From the NCBI GenBank assembly GCA_052061695.1, contig JBPZEY010000007.1: 64,000 bases of DNA; one strand, given 5' to 3'. This document shows positions 42,789 through 52,133 of this stretch, in pieces. Origin of the DNA: Alkalicoccus luteus (lineage in GTDB: Bacteria > Bacillota > Bacilli > Bacillales > Salisediminibacteriaceae). The notes below the pieces were generated by a model that was given only the letters and a program-made list of their open reading frames with translations, searched no databases and had not been told where the DNA came from. The translations under genes and the position numbers were made by a program. The number at the start of each line of letters is the position of its first letter. Position 1 is the first letter of the stretch.

Positions 42789-43685
42789 TTATGCTTTCAG
42801 TTTCGGATCCAGTGCGTCACGGACTCCGTCACCAAACAGGTTGAAGGCAAGAACGACCAGGACGATGGCAATACCAGGGAAGAGGGCAATATGCGGATGC
42901 TCCCACATATAGTTTCTTCCAGCAGACAGCATCGCTCCCCATTCCGGTGTCGGAGGCTGAGCTCCAAGACCAAGGAAGGAAAGACCGCTTGCTGTCAAGA
43001 CCGCAGTCGCGATAAACAAGGTTGCCTGAACGATGATCGGCGACATAATGTTCGGCAGAATGTGCCGGAAAATGATCCGGAAATCTGACGCGCCGAGTGC
43101 ACGCACCGCATCGACATATTCCAGCTGGCGCACAGCGAGCGTAGAACCACGTACGATTCGGGCAAATACAGGTACAGAAAAAATGGAAATGGCAATAATA
43201 ACGTTATTAATGCTCGGTCCGAGAACAGCTACGATACCAAGAGCAAGCAGGATACCAGGAAAAGCAAGGAGCACATCCATCGTACGCATGATGATCGCGT
43301 CAATTGCTTTTCCGTAGTAGCCGGAGACGATACCGAGTGCGACCCCGAACACCATTCCGATCGCTACTGAAAGGAATCCTATGTATAATGTGATCGACAT
43401 TCCATGAATAATACGGGTGAAGATGTCACGTCCGTGATGGTCCGTGCCAAACCAGTGTTCAGAAGACGGACCTTGAAGCCGTGCCTGTACATTCGGCATG
43501 TTCGGATCCAGACTCGTCAGCATCGGTCCGACAAAGGCAGTAATAATGAAGAAAAGAATCAAGATACCGCCGGCCATCGCCAAATAGTTCTGACGAAGCT
43601 TACGCCAGGCCGTTTTGAAGTTTTCCAAATATGGATTGATCCGCTTCGGATCCTTTGGGGCATGTCTGACAGTTGTCTCAGCCAT
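42789..43685 (-). CDS. peptide ABC transporter permease (DppC/OppC-like)
   Basis: This 298-residue second channel subunit has six helices, a longer N-terminal cytoplasmic tail, HWFGTDHHGRDIFTRIIHG near residue 80 and the EAA loop EYVDAVRALGASDFRIIFRH. It is the first gene of a four-gene minus-strand operon (C, B, D, F) and faces away from the binding-protein gene. ATG follows AGAGAGG. Confidence 0.9.
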   Translation of the reverse strand: MAETTVRHAPKDPKRINPYLENFKTAWRKLRQNYLAMAGGILILFFIITAFVGPMLTSLDPNMPNVQARLQGPSSEHWFGTDHHGRDIFTRIIHGMSITLYIGFLSVAIGMVFGVALGIVSGYYGKAIDAIIMRTMDVLLAFPGILLALGIVAVLGPSINNVIIAISIFSVPVFARIVRGSTLAVRQLEYVDAVRALGASDFRIIFRHILPNIMSPIIVQATLFIATAVLTASGLSFLGLGAQPPTPEWGAMLSAGRNYMWEHPHIALFPGIAIVLVVLAFNLFGDGVRDALDPKLKA

Positions 43686-43998
43686 AACGAAACCTCTCTT
43701 TCACAAAATATATTTGATTTTGACAAATGTAACCGCTTAATTGCCATTATCCTCCTATTATAATAGGACACTGAATAAACGATACGAAAAAATTATATCA
43801 TTAACACACTTTTACACAAGGGATAATCCCAAAAAAGACAGATATTTTTACAATATAGTTTTGTATGTAAATTAAATCTGGCATATGTTGTAAAAAAGCT
43901 TGTAAGAAAGGTTAACAAGCAAGTGATTTATTGCACAAAGCTTGTATTCCTTTAACGCGGTGATGAAGTTATATTGCAGTAATAATTGCTCAATATAT

Positions 43999-44013
43999 TA
44001 TTTTCAGAAAAAA
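43999..44013. promoter_or_regulatory. candidate CodY box
   Basis: TATTTTCAGAAAAAA matches AATTTTCWGAAAATT at 12 of 15 positions. It lies between the divergent peptide-transporter genes, about 85 bases before the binding protein. CodY control of peptide uptake is common in Bacillota. The remainder of 43686-44098 is AT-rich with no gene. Confidence 0.5.
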
Positions 44014-44098
44014 AGAACTTGTTTTTTTATGAACCGTATTGTAAATTAAAGTGGAGCAAGAATGTAAAAATATGAGATACCATTAAGGGGGAACGATC

Positions 44099-45787
44099 AT
44101 GCTAAAAAGCAAGACGCTGAAAGCAGCGCTCATCACGACTGCTGCTGCCATGACATTCGCGGCGTGTGCCAGCGAGCCGGATAACAACGGCGGCGGGGAC
44201 AACAACGCTGCACCGGACAACGGGGCAGAAGAGAACAACAACGAAGAAGCAGCCGACAATAACGACGGCGAAGAAGCAGCTGACGGAGAAGGCGAAGCGA
44301 CGGATGAGGATCTCGATCCGAATAACCTCGTTATCGCACAGATTTCCGACATCGTTGCACTTGATCCTCAAGGATCCAACGACGTACCTTCCAGTAACGT
44401 GCAGCACAACCTCTACGAAACACTTGTAGCACAGTCTGAAGAAGGCGAAATCGAGCCGCTTCTTGCTGAAGAGTGGGAAGATGTAGAAGAAGACGTATGG
44501 CAGTTCACGCTCCGTGAAGGCGTGACGTTCCACGATGGTTCTGATTTTACAGCTGACGACGTTGTCGCTACTTTTGAGCGGATCCAGGACCCGGATGTTG
44601 CATCCGAGCGTGCGTTCCTCTTTGAAATGGTTGAAGAAGTTGTCGCGGTAGATGATTATACAGTAGAATTTCACACGGAGTTTCCTTTCGCTCCACTGCC
44701 GGCACACCTGGCTCATACTGGCGGAAGCATCATCAGTGAAGAAGCGATTGAAGCAGACTATGAGCAGGCAGAAGATGGCGGACAGCCGGGCGACTACCTG
44801 AACGAAAATCCTTCCGGAACTGGTTTCTTCCAGTTTGAAGAGTGGAACCCGGGCTCTGAAGTAGTGCTCAGTCGCAATGACGACTACTGGGGTGACCCTG
44901 CAGGTGTTGACCAGGTAACATTTAAGGTAACTCCTGAGCCGCAGACTCAGATTGGTGAGCTTGAAACTGGTGCAGCCAGCATCATCTATCCTGTACGTCC
45001 GGATGACCGCAACCGTGTAGACGGAACAGACGGTATCAGCGTATACGAGCAGGAAAGCTTAAGCCTTGCATACATCGGCTTCAACATGCAGCAGGAGCCG
45101 CTTGATGACCAGCAGGTGCGTCAGGCACTGACAATGGCGATCAACAAGGACGACATCATTGAAGGTGCAACTGGCGGGACTGCAAACCCGGCCGTTGGTC
45201 CGATCAACGATCTCGTATTCGGTTTCTCTGATGAAGTAGAAGAGCTTAGCTATGATCCAGAGCGCGCGCAGGAGCTGCTTGAAGAAGCTGGCTACGGCGA
45301 CGGCATGGACATCACGCTCTGGACGAACGACAGCGAAGAGCGTATCCAGATTGCAGAACTCGTTCAGGCGCAGCTCTCCGTGATCGGCGTTAACGCTGAG
45401 ATCGAAGTACTTGAGTGGGGCGCATACCTCGACAGCACAGCTGAAGGTGAGCACGACATGTTCATCCTCGGTTGGGTAACAGTAACAGCGGATGCCGACT
45501 ACGGTATGTACGCACTGTTCCACTCCAGCCAGCACGGTGCAGCAGGTAACCGTTCCTTCATGGACAACGAAGAGCTTGACCAGCTGCTTGACGATGCACG
45601 TACAGAAACAGATGAAGCTACTCGTGAAGACCTTTACGAGCAGGCGATGGAAATTCTCGTAGAAGAAGCTCCAATGCTATATCTGTATCACTCTGACTAC
45701 CTCGTCGGTCTTCGTGACGAAGTACAAGGCTTCTGGAAGCATCCAAACGGCCTTTACCAGCTACACGAAGTAACAATCGAAGAATAG
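44099..45787 (+). CDS. peptide ABC transporter substrate-binding lipoprotein
   Basis: This 562-residue SBP_bac_5-type protein has a lipobox at FAAC (Cys23) and a very acidic Asn/Asp/Glu/Gly linker to about residue 78. The binding domain contains VWQFTLREGVTFHDGSDFTA and WGDPAGVDQVTFKV, typical of dipeptide/oligopeptide or glutathione-type binders. It serves the divergent permease/ATPase operon. ATG follows AAGGGGG. The linker is much longer than usual and suits a salt-adapted cell surface. Confidence 0.9.
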   Translation: MLKSKTLKAALITTAAAMTFAACASEPDNNGGGDNNAAPDNGAEENNNEEAADNNDGEEAADGEGEATDEDLDPNNLVIAQISDIVALDPQGSNDVPSSNVQHNLYETLVAQSEEGEIEPLLAEEWEDVEEDVWQFTLREGVTFHDGSDFTADDVVATFERIQDPDVASERAFLFEMVEEVVAVDDYTVEFHTEFPFAPLPAHLAHTGGSIISEEAIEADYEQAEDGGQPGDYLNENPSGTGFFQFEEWNPGSEVVLSRNDDYWGDPAGVDQVTFKVTPEPQTQIGELETGAASIIYPVRPDDRNRVDGTDGISVYEQESLSLAYIGFNMQQEPLDDQQVRQALTMAINKDDIIEGATGGTANPAVGPINDLVFGFSDEVEELSYDPERAQELLEEAGYGDGMDITLWTNDSEERIQIAELVQAQLSVIGVNAEIEVLEWGAYLDSTAEGEHDMFILGWVTVTADADYGMYALFHSSQHGAAGNRSFMDNEELDQLLDDARTETDEATREDLYEQAMEILVEEAPMLYLYHSDYLVGLRDEVQGFWKHPNGLYQLHEVTIEE

Positions 45788-45799
45788 AACATTTTCTAT

Positions 45800-45829
45800 C
45801 CCCGGAGCCAGCCTCCGGGGATTTTCTTA
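45800..45829 (+). terminator. intrinsic terminator
   Basis: CCCCGGAG pairs with CTCCGGGG, followed by ATTTTCTT. It ends the binding-protein gene. Confidence 0.88.
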
Positions 45830-45856
45830 TTCGTGCTGAAAAGCCTGCTTTACCTG

Positions 45857-45885
45857 TTGAAGCAGGAGTTCGGATTTAGTATACT
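45857..45885 (+). promoter_or_regulatory. sigma-A promoter of aspartokinase
   Basis: TTGAAG (45857-45862) and TATACT (45880-45885) are separated by 17 bases, 64 bases before the start codon. The short leader has no lysine riboswitch. Confidence 0.6.
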
Positions 45886-45949
45886 TACGTTATGTCTTTT
45901 CAAAGAGGACATTTGTACATTTAAAAGAAACAAAGAAGGGGACAGGCAT

Positions 45950-47314
45950 ATGGTAAAGGTAGCAAAATTCGGCGGAAGCTCGCTGGCTGACGCCGGGCAG
46001 TTTGAAAAAGCAGCGACCATTATCCGTGCGGACAGCGAACGCAGGCTGATCGTCGTTTCCGCACCCGGAAAACGGCATGGAGAAGACATCAAGACAACCG
46101 ATCTGCTTGTCACCCTGGCAGCTGACGTACTGGAGGATGGCCCTGTTGAGGAAAGTCTTCAGGCAGTGAAAGAACGCTATGAATCGATCGTCCGCGGACT
46201 TGGCCTGTCGGGAAATCCGGCAGCCGAAACAGAGCAGCAGCTGCGGAAGCTGATTGACGAATACAAAACCGATCCGCCACGGCTCATGGATGCGCTGATG
46301 GCAAGTGGTGAAAATGAGAACGCCAAGCTCATGGCTGCCTATTTGCGGTCGTTAGGAGAAACAGCCCGGTACGTATCACCTGAGGAAGCAGGTATGGTTG
46401 TGACAGACGAACCGGCAAACGCCCGCATCCTGCCTGAAGCGTACGAGCGGCTGAAGAAGCTGCGCGAAGAGGAAGGCATTCTTGTGATTCCTGGATTTTT
46501 CGGAGTGTCCAAAGCGGGGCATATCGTGACGTTTCCGCGCGGCGGTTCTGATATCAGCGGCTCGATCATCGCTGCTGGTGTCGAAGCGTCCCTCTATGAG
46601 AATTTCACAGATGTGGATTCCGTTTACTCGGTCAACCCGTCGCTCGTTGAAAACCCGAAAGAAATGAAGCAGCTGACGTACCGGGAAATGCGGGAGCTTG
46701 CGTATGCCGGATTTTCGGTGTTCCACGATGAAGCGCTGCTGCCGGTGGTAGCAAAGAAAGTGCCGGTCGCCATCAAAAATACGAATCACCCGGACGCGCC
46801 GGGAACACGCATCACTGCTGAGCGGGAACGGGAAGGTCTGCCGGTGATCGGCATTGCAAGCGACAGCGGGTTTGTGACGATTAACCTGACGAAATATTTG
46901 ATGAACCGGGAAGTCGGCTTTGGCCGGAACCTGCTGAACATTTTAGCTGAAGAAGGTATTTCCTTTGAGCATACGCCGTCCGGAATCGACAATATGTCCA
47001 TTATCGTTCGGGAAGAATATTTGAACGATGCGGCTGAGAAGCGGATCCTCGAGCGGATTCGCGAAGAGCTCGATGTGGAGGAGGTGCATGTCGAGCGGAA
47101 CCTTGCCATGGTCATGGTCGTCGGAGAAGGCATGGCAAGCACGGTCGGTGTCGCATCTAAGGCGACGACGGCCCTCTCAGAAGCGGGCGTGAACATTAAG
47201 ATGATCAACCAAGGATCCTCTGAGGTGAGCATGATGTTTGGCGTAAATGCAGAAGATGCCGATTTAGCCGTCAAAAGCTTGTATAAGGCATGCTTTGAAA
47301 AAGAACCGGTATAA
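45950..47314 (+). CDS. yclM: aspartate kinase (YclM type)
   Basis: This 454-residue enzyme, the same length as B. subtilis YclM, phosphorylates aspartate, the first step to lysine, threonine and methionine. The kinase domain has VAKFGGSSLADA at the start, GFFGVSKAGHIVTFPRGGSD near residue 180 and ENFTDVDSVYSVNPS. Two ACT domains in about residues 300-454 suggest feedback control; the YclM type responds to Lys plus Thr (known of the family). ATG at 45950 follows AGAAGGGG. It is monocistronic and feeds the hom-thrC-thrB and metA genes nearby. Confidence 0.92.
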   Translation: MVKVAKFGGSSLADAGQFEKAATIIRADSERRLIVVSAPGKRHGEDIKTTDLLVTLAADVLEDGPVEESLQAVKERYESIVRGLGLSGNPAAETEQQLRKLIDEYKTDPPRLMDALMASGENENAKLMAAYLRSLGETARYVSPEEAGMVVTDEPANARILPEAYERLKKLREEEGILVIPGFFGVSKAGHIVTFPRGGSDISGSIIAAGVEASLYENFTDVDSVYSVNPSLVENPKEMKQLTYREMRELAYAGFSVFHDEALLPVVAKKVPVAIKNTNHPDAPGTRITAEREREGLPVIGIASDSGFVTINLTKYLMNREVGFGRNLLNILAEEGISFEHTPSGIDNMSIIVREEYLNDAAEKRILERIREELDVEEVHVERNLAMVMVVGEGMASTVGVASKATTALSEAGVNIKMINQGSSEVSMMFGVNAEDADLAVKSLYKACFEKEPV

Positions 47315-47323
47315 CGTGAAAAA

Positions 47324-47357
47324 AGGCGCCGCTGTCAGGAAGCGGCGCCTCTTTTTA
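47324..47357. terminator. bidirectional intrinsic terminator
   Basis: AGGCGCCGCT pairs with AGCGGCGCCT, with A-run and T-run flanks. It separates the convergent aspartokinase and amylase genes. Confidence 0.9.
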
Positions 47358-47376
47358 TGGGTGAAGACGCACGGTG

Positions 47377-48840
47377 TTACTCTTTTTTTACATAGACAGA
47401 AACACTCCCGCCGTCTACAGGAAAGTCTGCATTGCCTTCTTCATCAATTTCAATATCATCTTCTACGCTGCCGGTCAGATCATGCCATATTTCACCGGCT
47501 CGGTGTTCGCCGACGTTCATCGTTTTCGACCCCGGCTCTCCGTTCGTCATAATGACCGCACAGCCGGAGTCGGGATGGTCCTCTGAACCGAGCCGGACCC
47601 AGCCGATGGTGCTGTGATGATCGAAATAGTCGATCTGCTCGCCGTAGCTGTACTGGTTACGGGCGTGCAGGAGCGGATCCAGCATCTCCTTTTTACCGTC
47701 GATCGGTTCATCGCCGTCAATCCCGTAGTAGTCGCCGTAAAAGACGCACGGATAGCCGTCTTCGCGCAGTAAAATAAGAGCATAGGCCATCGGCTTGAAC
47801 CAGTCATCGACCCAGGATTCGAGCGATTCGCCCGGCTGTGAGTCATGATTGTCGACGAACGTCACGACGTTCGCTTCATGCTTTTCCACGAGTGACCCTT
47901 CAAAAATGGTCCGCAGATCAAAGTCTTCACCTTTTTCTGAAGCCTCGTGAAACCGGTAGTGCAGACCAACATCAAATAAGTCGATGCTGTAGTCGACGTA
48001 CTCCAAAAACTCTTCTTTCGCTTCCGCGTCCGGATTCCAAAATTCGCCGACAAAGTAAAAGCCGCCGCCCTGTTCTTCCCGTACCTGCCAGATGAAGTCA
48101 GAGATAAAGTTGTGATTAATATGCTTGATCGCATCGAGTCGGAAGCCGTCGACGCCTGTTTCAGCGGCAAACCATTTTGCCCAGTTCAACGTCTCTTCCA
48201 CAACTTCCGGATGATTGTAGTCAATGTTTGCGAACATGAGATAATCGTAGTTGCCGAATTCATCATCGACGTGATCGTTCCATTCCTTCCCATCGCCAAG
48301 AATCCGGAAGACAGCATCCTTTTCTTCCGCTTGATCGTAGTCCGTTCCATTAAAGTGGTAGTAGTGCCAGATGAAGTCAGAGTGTTCGCCGTCCCGTCCG
48401 GGAAACGTGAACTTGGTCCAGCCTTCGATGTCATAGGGATCGCTTATTACGTCGGTGCGATTGTCCGGGTCAACTTCCACGACTTCAAACGTTTCCGTTT
48501 CATCTGCGCCGGCTTTATGGTTCATCACAATATCGGCGTAAACCATCACATCATGATCGTGACAGGCATGAATCGCTTCCAGCAGCTCTTCCTTCGTGCC
48601 GTACTTTGTGCGGACCGTCCCTTTTTGATCAAACTCTCCGAGATCATAAAGGTCATACACGCCATAGCCATTGTCATCCTGGGAGATTGCCTTTGTTACT
48701 GGTGGAATCCAGACAGCATTAATGCCAACACCCTGAAGCTCTTCCACGTGCTCCTTCAGACGCTGCCAGTGCTTGCCGTCGTTCGGTACGTGCCATTCAA
48801 AAAATTGCATCATTGTATAGTTAGATGGTATTTGTCCCAT
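47377..48840 (-). CDS. cytoplasmic alpha-amylase, GH13
   Basis: This 487-residue glycoside hydrolase family 13 enzyme hydrolyses alpha-1,4 glucans. It resembles the Bacillus liquefying type (subfamily 5), but there is no signal peptide, so it should act inside the cell. Conserved regions are DIVMNHKAG, GFRLDAIKHI (nucleophile Asp), FVGEFW (acid Glu) and FVDNHDS (third Asp). Many Asp/Glu residues and a C-terminal beta domain are visible. ATG follows AGGAGG. It is a single gene; internal glycogen or imported dextrin is the plausible substrate. Confidence 0.92.
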   Translation of the reverse strand: MGQIPSNYTMMQFFEWHVPNDGKHWQRLKEHVEELQGVGINAVWIPPVTKAISQDDNGYGVYDLYDLGEFDQKGTVRTKYGTKEELLEAIHACHDHDVMVYADIVMNHKAGADETETFEVVEVDPDNRTDVISDPYDIEGWTKFTFPGRDGEHSDFIWHYYHFNGTDYDQAEEKDAVFRILGDGKEWNDHVDDEFGNYDYLMFANIDYNHPEVVEETLNWAKWFAAETGVDGFRLDAIKHINHNFISDFIWQVREEQGGGFYFVGEFWNPDAEAKEEFLEYVDYSIDLFDVGLHYRFHEASEKGEDFDLRTIFEGSLVEKHEANVVTFVDNHDSQPGESLESWVDDWFKPMAYALILLREDGYPCVFYGDYYGIDGDEPIDGKKEMLDPLLHARNQYSYGEQIDYFDHHSTIGWVRLGSEDHPDSGCAVIMTNGEPGSKTMNVGEHRAGEIWHDLTGSVEDDIEIDEEGNADFPVDGGSVSVYVKKE

Positions 48841-48933
48841 AAAATTCCTCCTGTAAGTGATGTGGATATGCTCTTATACCCGTTACAGGCAGAATGAAAC
48901 AGGACCTTCGATTACCGAAACAACCCCTTATAC

Positions 48934-48963
48934 AAAAAAGACGCCCCGGCACGCGGCCGGAGC
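48934..48963 (-). terminator. intrinsic terminator of metA
   Basis: On the minus strand CCGGC pairs with GCCGG, followed by GGCGTCTTTTTTG. It lies just after the metA stop. Confidence 0.7.
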
Positions 48964-48970
48964 GAGACGA

Positions 48971-49885
48971 TCAATTCCATTCGAACGGTGTCTGCTGGTA
49001 AACGTAGTAGTTGAGCCAGTTGGAAAACAGCAGGTGCGCATGAGAGCGCCAGCGGTTCATCGGCGCTTCGGATGGATCATTGTTCGGAAAATAATGAGCA
49101 GGAATCTGCACGCTCAGTCCGCGGTCGAGATCGCGCTCATACTCTTCTTTCAACGTGACCGTATCATATTCGAGATGGCCGGTTGCCATGACGTGACGTC
49201 CGTCCTTCGACATTAACAGAAACGGCCCTGCTTCCTTCGACGAAGCGAGCAGAAGCAGGTCATCATGCTCCAGCGTCGAATCGACGGCAATATTCGTGTA
49301 GCGTGAGTGCGGGGCGATAAACTCATCGTCAAAGCCGCGCAGCAGCTCGATCTGCTTCACGGCCGGATCAATCCGGTGCCGGAAGATGCCGGAACACTTC
49401 TGTTCAAGCGGCACCTTTTGAATACCATACAGATGATAGAGGGCCGCCTGCGCCCCCCAGCAGATGTGTAAGCTCGACGTCACGTTCTGCTCCGCCCAGT
49501 CCATGATCTCCGTGATTTCCTTCCAATAAATCACGTCTTCAAAGGAAAGATGCTCAATCGGGGCACCGGTGATAATCATGCCGTCAAACTTGTGCTCGCG
49601 AATGCTGTCAAAGTCCTTGTAAAACTCCTCCAGATGCGAGTGGCTGACATTTTTCGGCTGATAGGTCACCGTGCGCAAAAACGTAATGTTTACCTGAAGC
49701 GGCGAGTTTCCGAGCAGCCTGAGCAGGTGGGCTTCTGTTTTTTCTTTTTCCGGCATGAGGTTCAAAATCACGATGTTAAGCGGACGAATGTCCTGCATTG
49801 TCGCGCGCTCATCTTCCATGACGAAAATATTTTCGCCTTCCAGTACATCCTTGGCCGGAAGGTTTTTCGGGACATTAATCGGCAC
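48971..49885 (-). CDS. metA: homoserine O-acetyltransferase, MetA family
   Basis: This 304-residue MetA-type enzyme has catalytic Cys142 (LHICWGAQ) and the late His237/Glu239 (ATGHLEYD). Residue 111 is Glu (TGAPIE); in this family Glu111 goes with acetyl-CoA use and Gly111 with succinyl-CoA, so acetylation of homoserine is predicted. It commits homoserine to methionine. GTG is the start, with GAGAGGGTGG upstream. The leader is short and has no SAM riboswitch, unlike the locus at 640-734. Confidence 0.93.
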   Translation of the reverse strand: MPINVPKNLPAKDVLEGENIFVMEDERATMQDIRPLNIVILNLMPEKEKTEAHLLRLLGNSPLQVNITFLRTVTYQPKNVSHSHLEEFYKDFDSIREHKFDGMIITGAPIEHLSFEDVIYWKEITEIMDWAEQNVTSSLHICWGAQAALYHLYGIQKVPLEQKCSGIFRHRIDPAVKQIELLRGFDDEFIAPHSRYTNIAVDSTLEHDDLLLLASSKEAGPFLLMSKDGRHVMATGHLEYDTVTLKEEYERDLDRGLSVQIPAHYFPNNDPSEAPMNRWRSHAHLLFSNWLNYYVYQQTPFEWN

Positions 49886-49930
49886 TGCGGTTCCACCCTC
49901 TCCTGCTGACGCAAAAATCTGATAACTTCT

Positions 49931-49958
49931 ATTATAACAACTGGCAGGAAATCTACAA
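49931..49958 (-). promoter_or_regulatory. sigma-A promoter of metA
   Basis: On the minus strand TTGTAG and TATAAT are separated by 16 bases, about 46 bases before the metA start. Confidence 0.55.
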
Positions 49959-50088
49959 TGATTTTATCCGGAAGCCGCGCACATGTAAACGCTTAACTGC
50001 ACGAAGTTGTCTGTAAACCGCTGTACGACGGTGTTTAGTTGGCTTATAATGGACGGAGCATCCATATCCAGAGAGGGGACAGAAGACG

Positions 50089-50868
50089 ATGGCCGATCGA
50101 AAACTGCTTTTTTTTGACATAGACGGAACACTTGTAGATGAGGAGAAAAAACTGCCGGATTCCACAATCGCAGCGATTCAGGAGCTGCAGGACGCCGGAC
50201 ACTATACAGCGATCGCGACGGGGCGGGCACCATTTATGTTCAGCCGGCTGCGAGAGAAGCTTTCCATCAGCTCCTTTGTCAGCTTTAACGGCTCATACGT
50301 GGAATTTGAAGGCGAAACGATTCACGAAAATCCGCTAAAGTATGAGGAGCTGAAGCGCCTTACGGCGATGGCAGAAACGAATGACCATCCACTCGTGTAC
50401 TTGGATCATCGCGACATGAAAGCAAACGTCCCGCACCACCCGCACATTGAAGAGAGCATCGGATCGCTCAAGTTTGATCATCCGGAATTTGACGATACGT
50501 ACTTGAACAGCCGGCCGATCTACCAAACGCTGCTGTTCTGCACCGATGGAGAAGAGAAGCCGTACGAACAGGAATTCAACGACTTTGATTTTATCCGTTG
50601 GCATGAAGTCTCCACAGACATCATCCCGTCCGGCGGCTCCAAAGCGATTGGAATTGAGGCCATGATGAACCGTCTTGGTGCAACCAGAGACGATGTATAC
50701 GTATTCGGAGACGGACCGAATGACATTGAAATGCTTTCTTTTACAAAAAACAGTGTTGCCATGGGTAACTCTGTGCCGGAAGCACTGAAGGCTGCTTCCC
50801 ACGTAACCGGTCACGTAGGCGAGGACGGACTTGCAGACGCCCTGCGCCAGTTTGGATTAATCAAGTAG
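50089..50868 (+). CDS. Cof-type HAD hydrolase
   Basis: This 259-residue haloacid-dehalogenase phosphatase of the Cof (type IIB) group has nucleophile Asp10 in FFDIDGTL, motif II around IATGRAP, the cap domain at about residues 85-185 and motif IV GDGPNDIEML. Such enzymes remove phosphate from sugar phosphates, nucleotides or flavin precursors; the substrate is not readable. ATG follows AGAGGGG. A TATAAT word at 50045 is a likely -10. Confidence 0.9.
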   Translation: MADRKLLFFDIDGTLVDEEKKLPDSTIAAIQELQDAGHYTAIATGRAPFMFSRLREKLSISSFVSFNGSYVEFEGETIHENPLKYEELKRLTAMAETNDHPLVYLDHRDMKANVPHHPHIEESIGSLKFDHPEFDDTYLNSRPIYQTLLFCTDGEEKPYEQEFNDFDFIRWHEVSTDIIPSGGSKAIGIEAMMNRLGATRDDVYVFGDGPNDIEMLSFTKNSVAMGNSVPEALKAASHVTGHVGEDGLADALRQFGLIK

Positions 50869-50947
50869 CCTCGGGTGGAAGAAGCCGGGTGATTACGCTA
50901 TAATGAACAGTGCCGTCTCCCCCTTTCAGGCAGACGGCACATTCGAT

Positions 50948-51024
50948 GACCCTGTAGCTCAGCAGGATAGAGCAGCCGCCTCCTAAGCGGCAGGTCGGAG
51001 GTTCGAATCCTCTCAGGGTCGCCA
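50948..51024 (+). tRNA. tRNA-Arg (anticodon CCT)
   Basis: A full cloverleaf is readable: acceptor GACCCTG/CAGGGTC, D arm with TAGCTCAGCAGGATAGAGCA, anticodon stem GCCGC/GCGGC around CTCCTAA (anticodon CCT, codon AGG), T arm with GTTCGAATC and an encoded CCA end. It stands alone, followed by a terminator. Confidence 0.97.
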
Positions 51025-51039
51025 TACATAATAACGCTG

Positions 51040-51067
51040 AAACCCTTGATAGACAAGGGTTTTTTTA
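51040..51067 (+). terminator. intrinsic terminator of the tRNA gene
   Basis: AAACCCTT pairs with AAGGGTTT, followed by more T. The stretch 51068-51312 after it holds no gene I can support. Confidence 0.88.
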
Positions 51068-51315
51068 TGTTTTTCATTGGAATGTATGTTCGAAGAAGGT
51101 GATTAACAGCAGTGTTTGGGAGCGAATTTTCTTTCCTTACAGATTCCCTTCAATACATTCATTAAACTGGTCTGAATAGTTGTTTTCCGATATACGATGG
51201 CGAATGAAATAGACACGAAGTTTAACTAAAAGTCTCTGTATGTATAACTCACGTTTTAAAGAGGTATCCTTCCACTTGAAATACACGAACGTACGTTCTT
51301 TTTAACGAGAAAAGA

Positions 51316-51332
51316 AAAGCCTCGAAAGGCTT
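51316..51332 (-). terminator. intrinsic terminator of the lipoprotein gene
   Basis: AAGCCT and AGGCTT form a short hairpin around CGAA; on the minus strand TTTTC follows. Confidence 0.7.
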
Positions 51333-51338
51333 CACTTT

Positions 51339-52091
51339 TTAAAACTCAACTTCAATGTCTACATCTTCTCCAATATCTTCCCAATCCTCATTAGTAGGGG
51401 AGCTCCATGTGATTCGAACGCTTTCAACATCTTCCGCTGCAGAGTTTTCTAATACGAAGAAGAAGGTACCATTGTGAGAAGTTCCTGACATCATGTCACC
51501 ATCGATATGATCGGAGAGCCACATATCTGATTCAAGCTGCTCTCCAGTACTCGTAGCGATCGTTGCTTGAGAAACGTAGAAAGTGATATCTTCATCTGCA
51601 GTGTTTTCGACAGTAAGATCCATTTGGATCATTTCAAGCTCTTCCGTTTCCAGCATGTCAGCCATTTGCTGAGACAGTTCACCAGACTGCGCATTTACTT
51701 GTTCAATATCAATGACAACGGGCCCAGTTTCAATTGTATCAATATCATCTTGTCTTGCATGAAGGGTAAACGTCCCACCTTCATTTTCAATCGTTTCCCC
51801 AACTTCTGTTTCCCAACCGTCTTCTGCAATTTCATCTGCAGCGTCTTCTTCGTTTCCGTTCATTTCTTCATCAGCTTCAGCATTTTCTTCGTTCTCTTCT
51901 TCTAACTCTTCGTTCTCGTTATCTTGCTCATTATTGTCCTCATGCACATCGTCATTATTCATATCGTTCTCATTGTTATTCAAAGCTGCATTAGCTTCGT
52001 TCTCATTTGCGTTACCATTATTCTCAGCATCCCCGCATGCTGTGAGTAGAAGAGCAACACCAATCGTAGTTGTAAAAACTGCTTTCCTCAA
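51339..52091 (-). CDS. acidic-linker lipoprotein, DUF4352-like
   Basis: This 250-residue lipoprotein is anchored at Cys19 (LLLTAC). About 75 residues of Asn/Glu/Asp-rich low-complexity linker follow. The C-terminal domain (about 92-250) is beta-rich, with IQMDLTVENTADEDITFYVSQ and VESVRITWSSP, the pattern of DUF4352 immunoglobulin-like domains. Function is unknown; such proteins are often surface proteins of Bacillota. TTG is the likely start, with AAAGGGG eight bases upstream. Its codon use is more AT-rich than neighbours because of the Asn/Glu run. Confidence 0.75.
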   Translation of the reverse strand: MRKAVFTTTIGVALLLTACGDAENNGNANENEANAALNNNENDMNNDDVHEDNNEQDNENEELEEENEENAEADEEMNGNEEDAADEIAEDGWETEVGETIENEGGTFTLHARQDDIDTIETGPVVIDIEQVNAQSGELSQQMADMLETEELEMIQMDLTVENTADEDITFYVSQATIATSTGEQLESDMWLSDHIDGDMMSGTSHNGTFFFVLENSAAEDVESVRITWSSPTNEDWEDIGEDVDIEVEF

Positions 52092-52133
52092 AAAGACAAC
52101 CCCTTTTAGTAATAAAATAATATAACCCTACTA

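Noticed and set aside
45886..45949. lysine riboswitch before aspartokinase
   Set aside because: The leader from the promoter to the start codon is only about 60 bases and has none of the L-box structure.
49886..49930. SAM riboswitch before metA
   Set aside because: The leader is under 50 bases with no S-box landmarks.
49984..49997. cre-like TGTAAACGCTTAAC between metA and the HAD gene
   Set aside because: Only one half-site fits; the last two positions are wrong and it is not well placed in either promoter.
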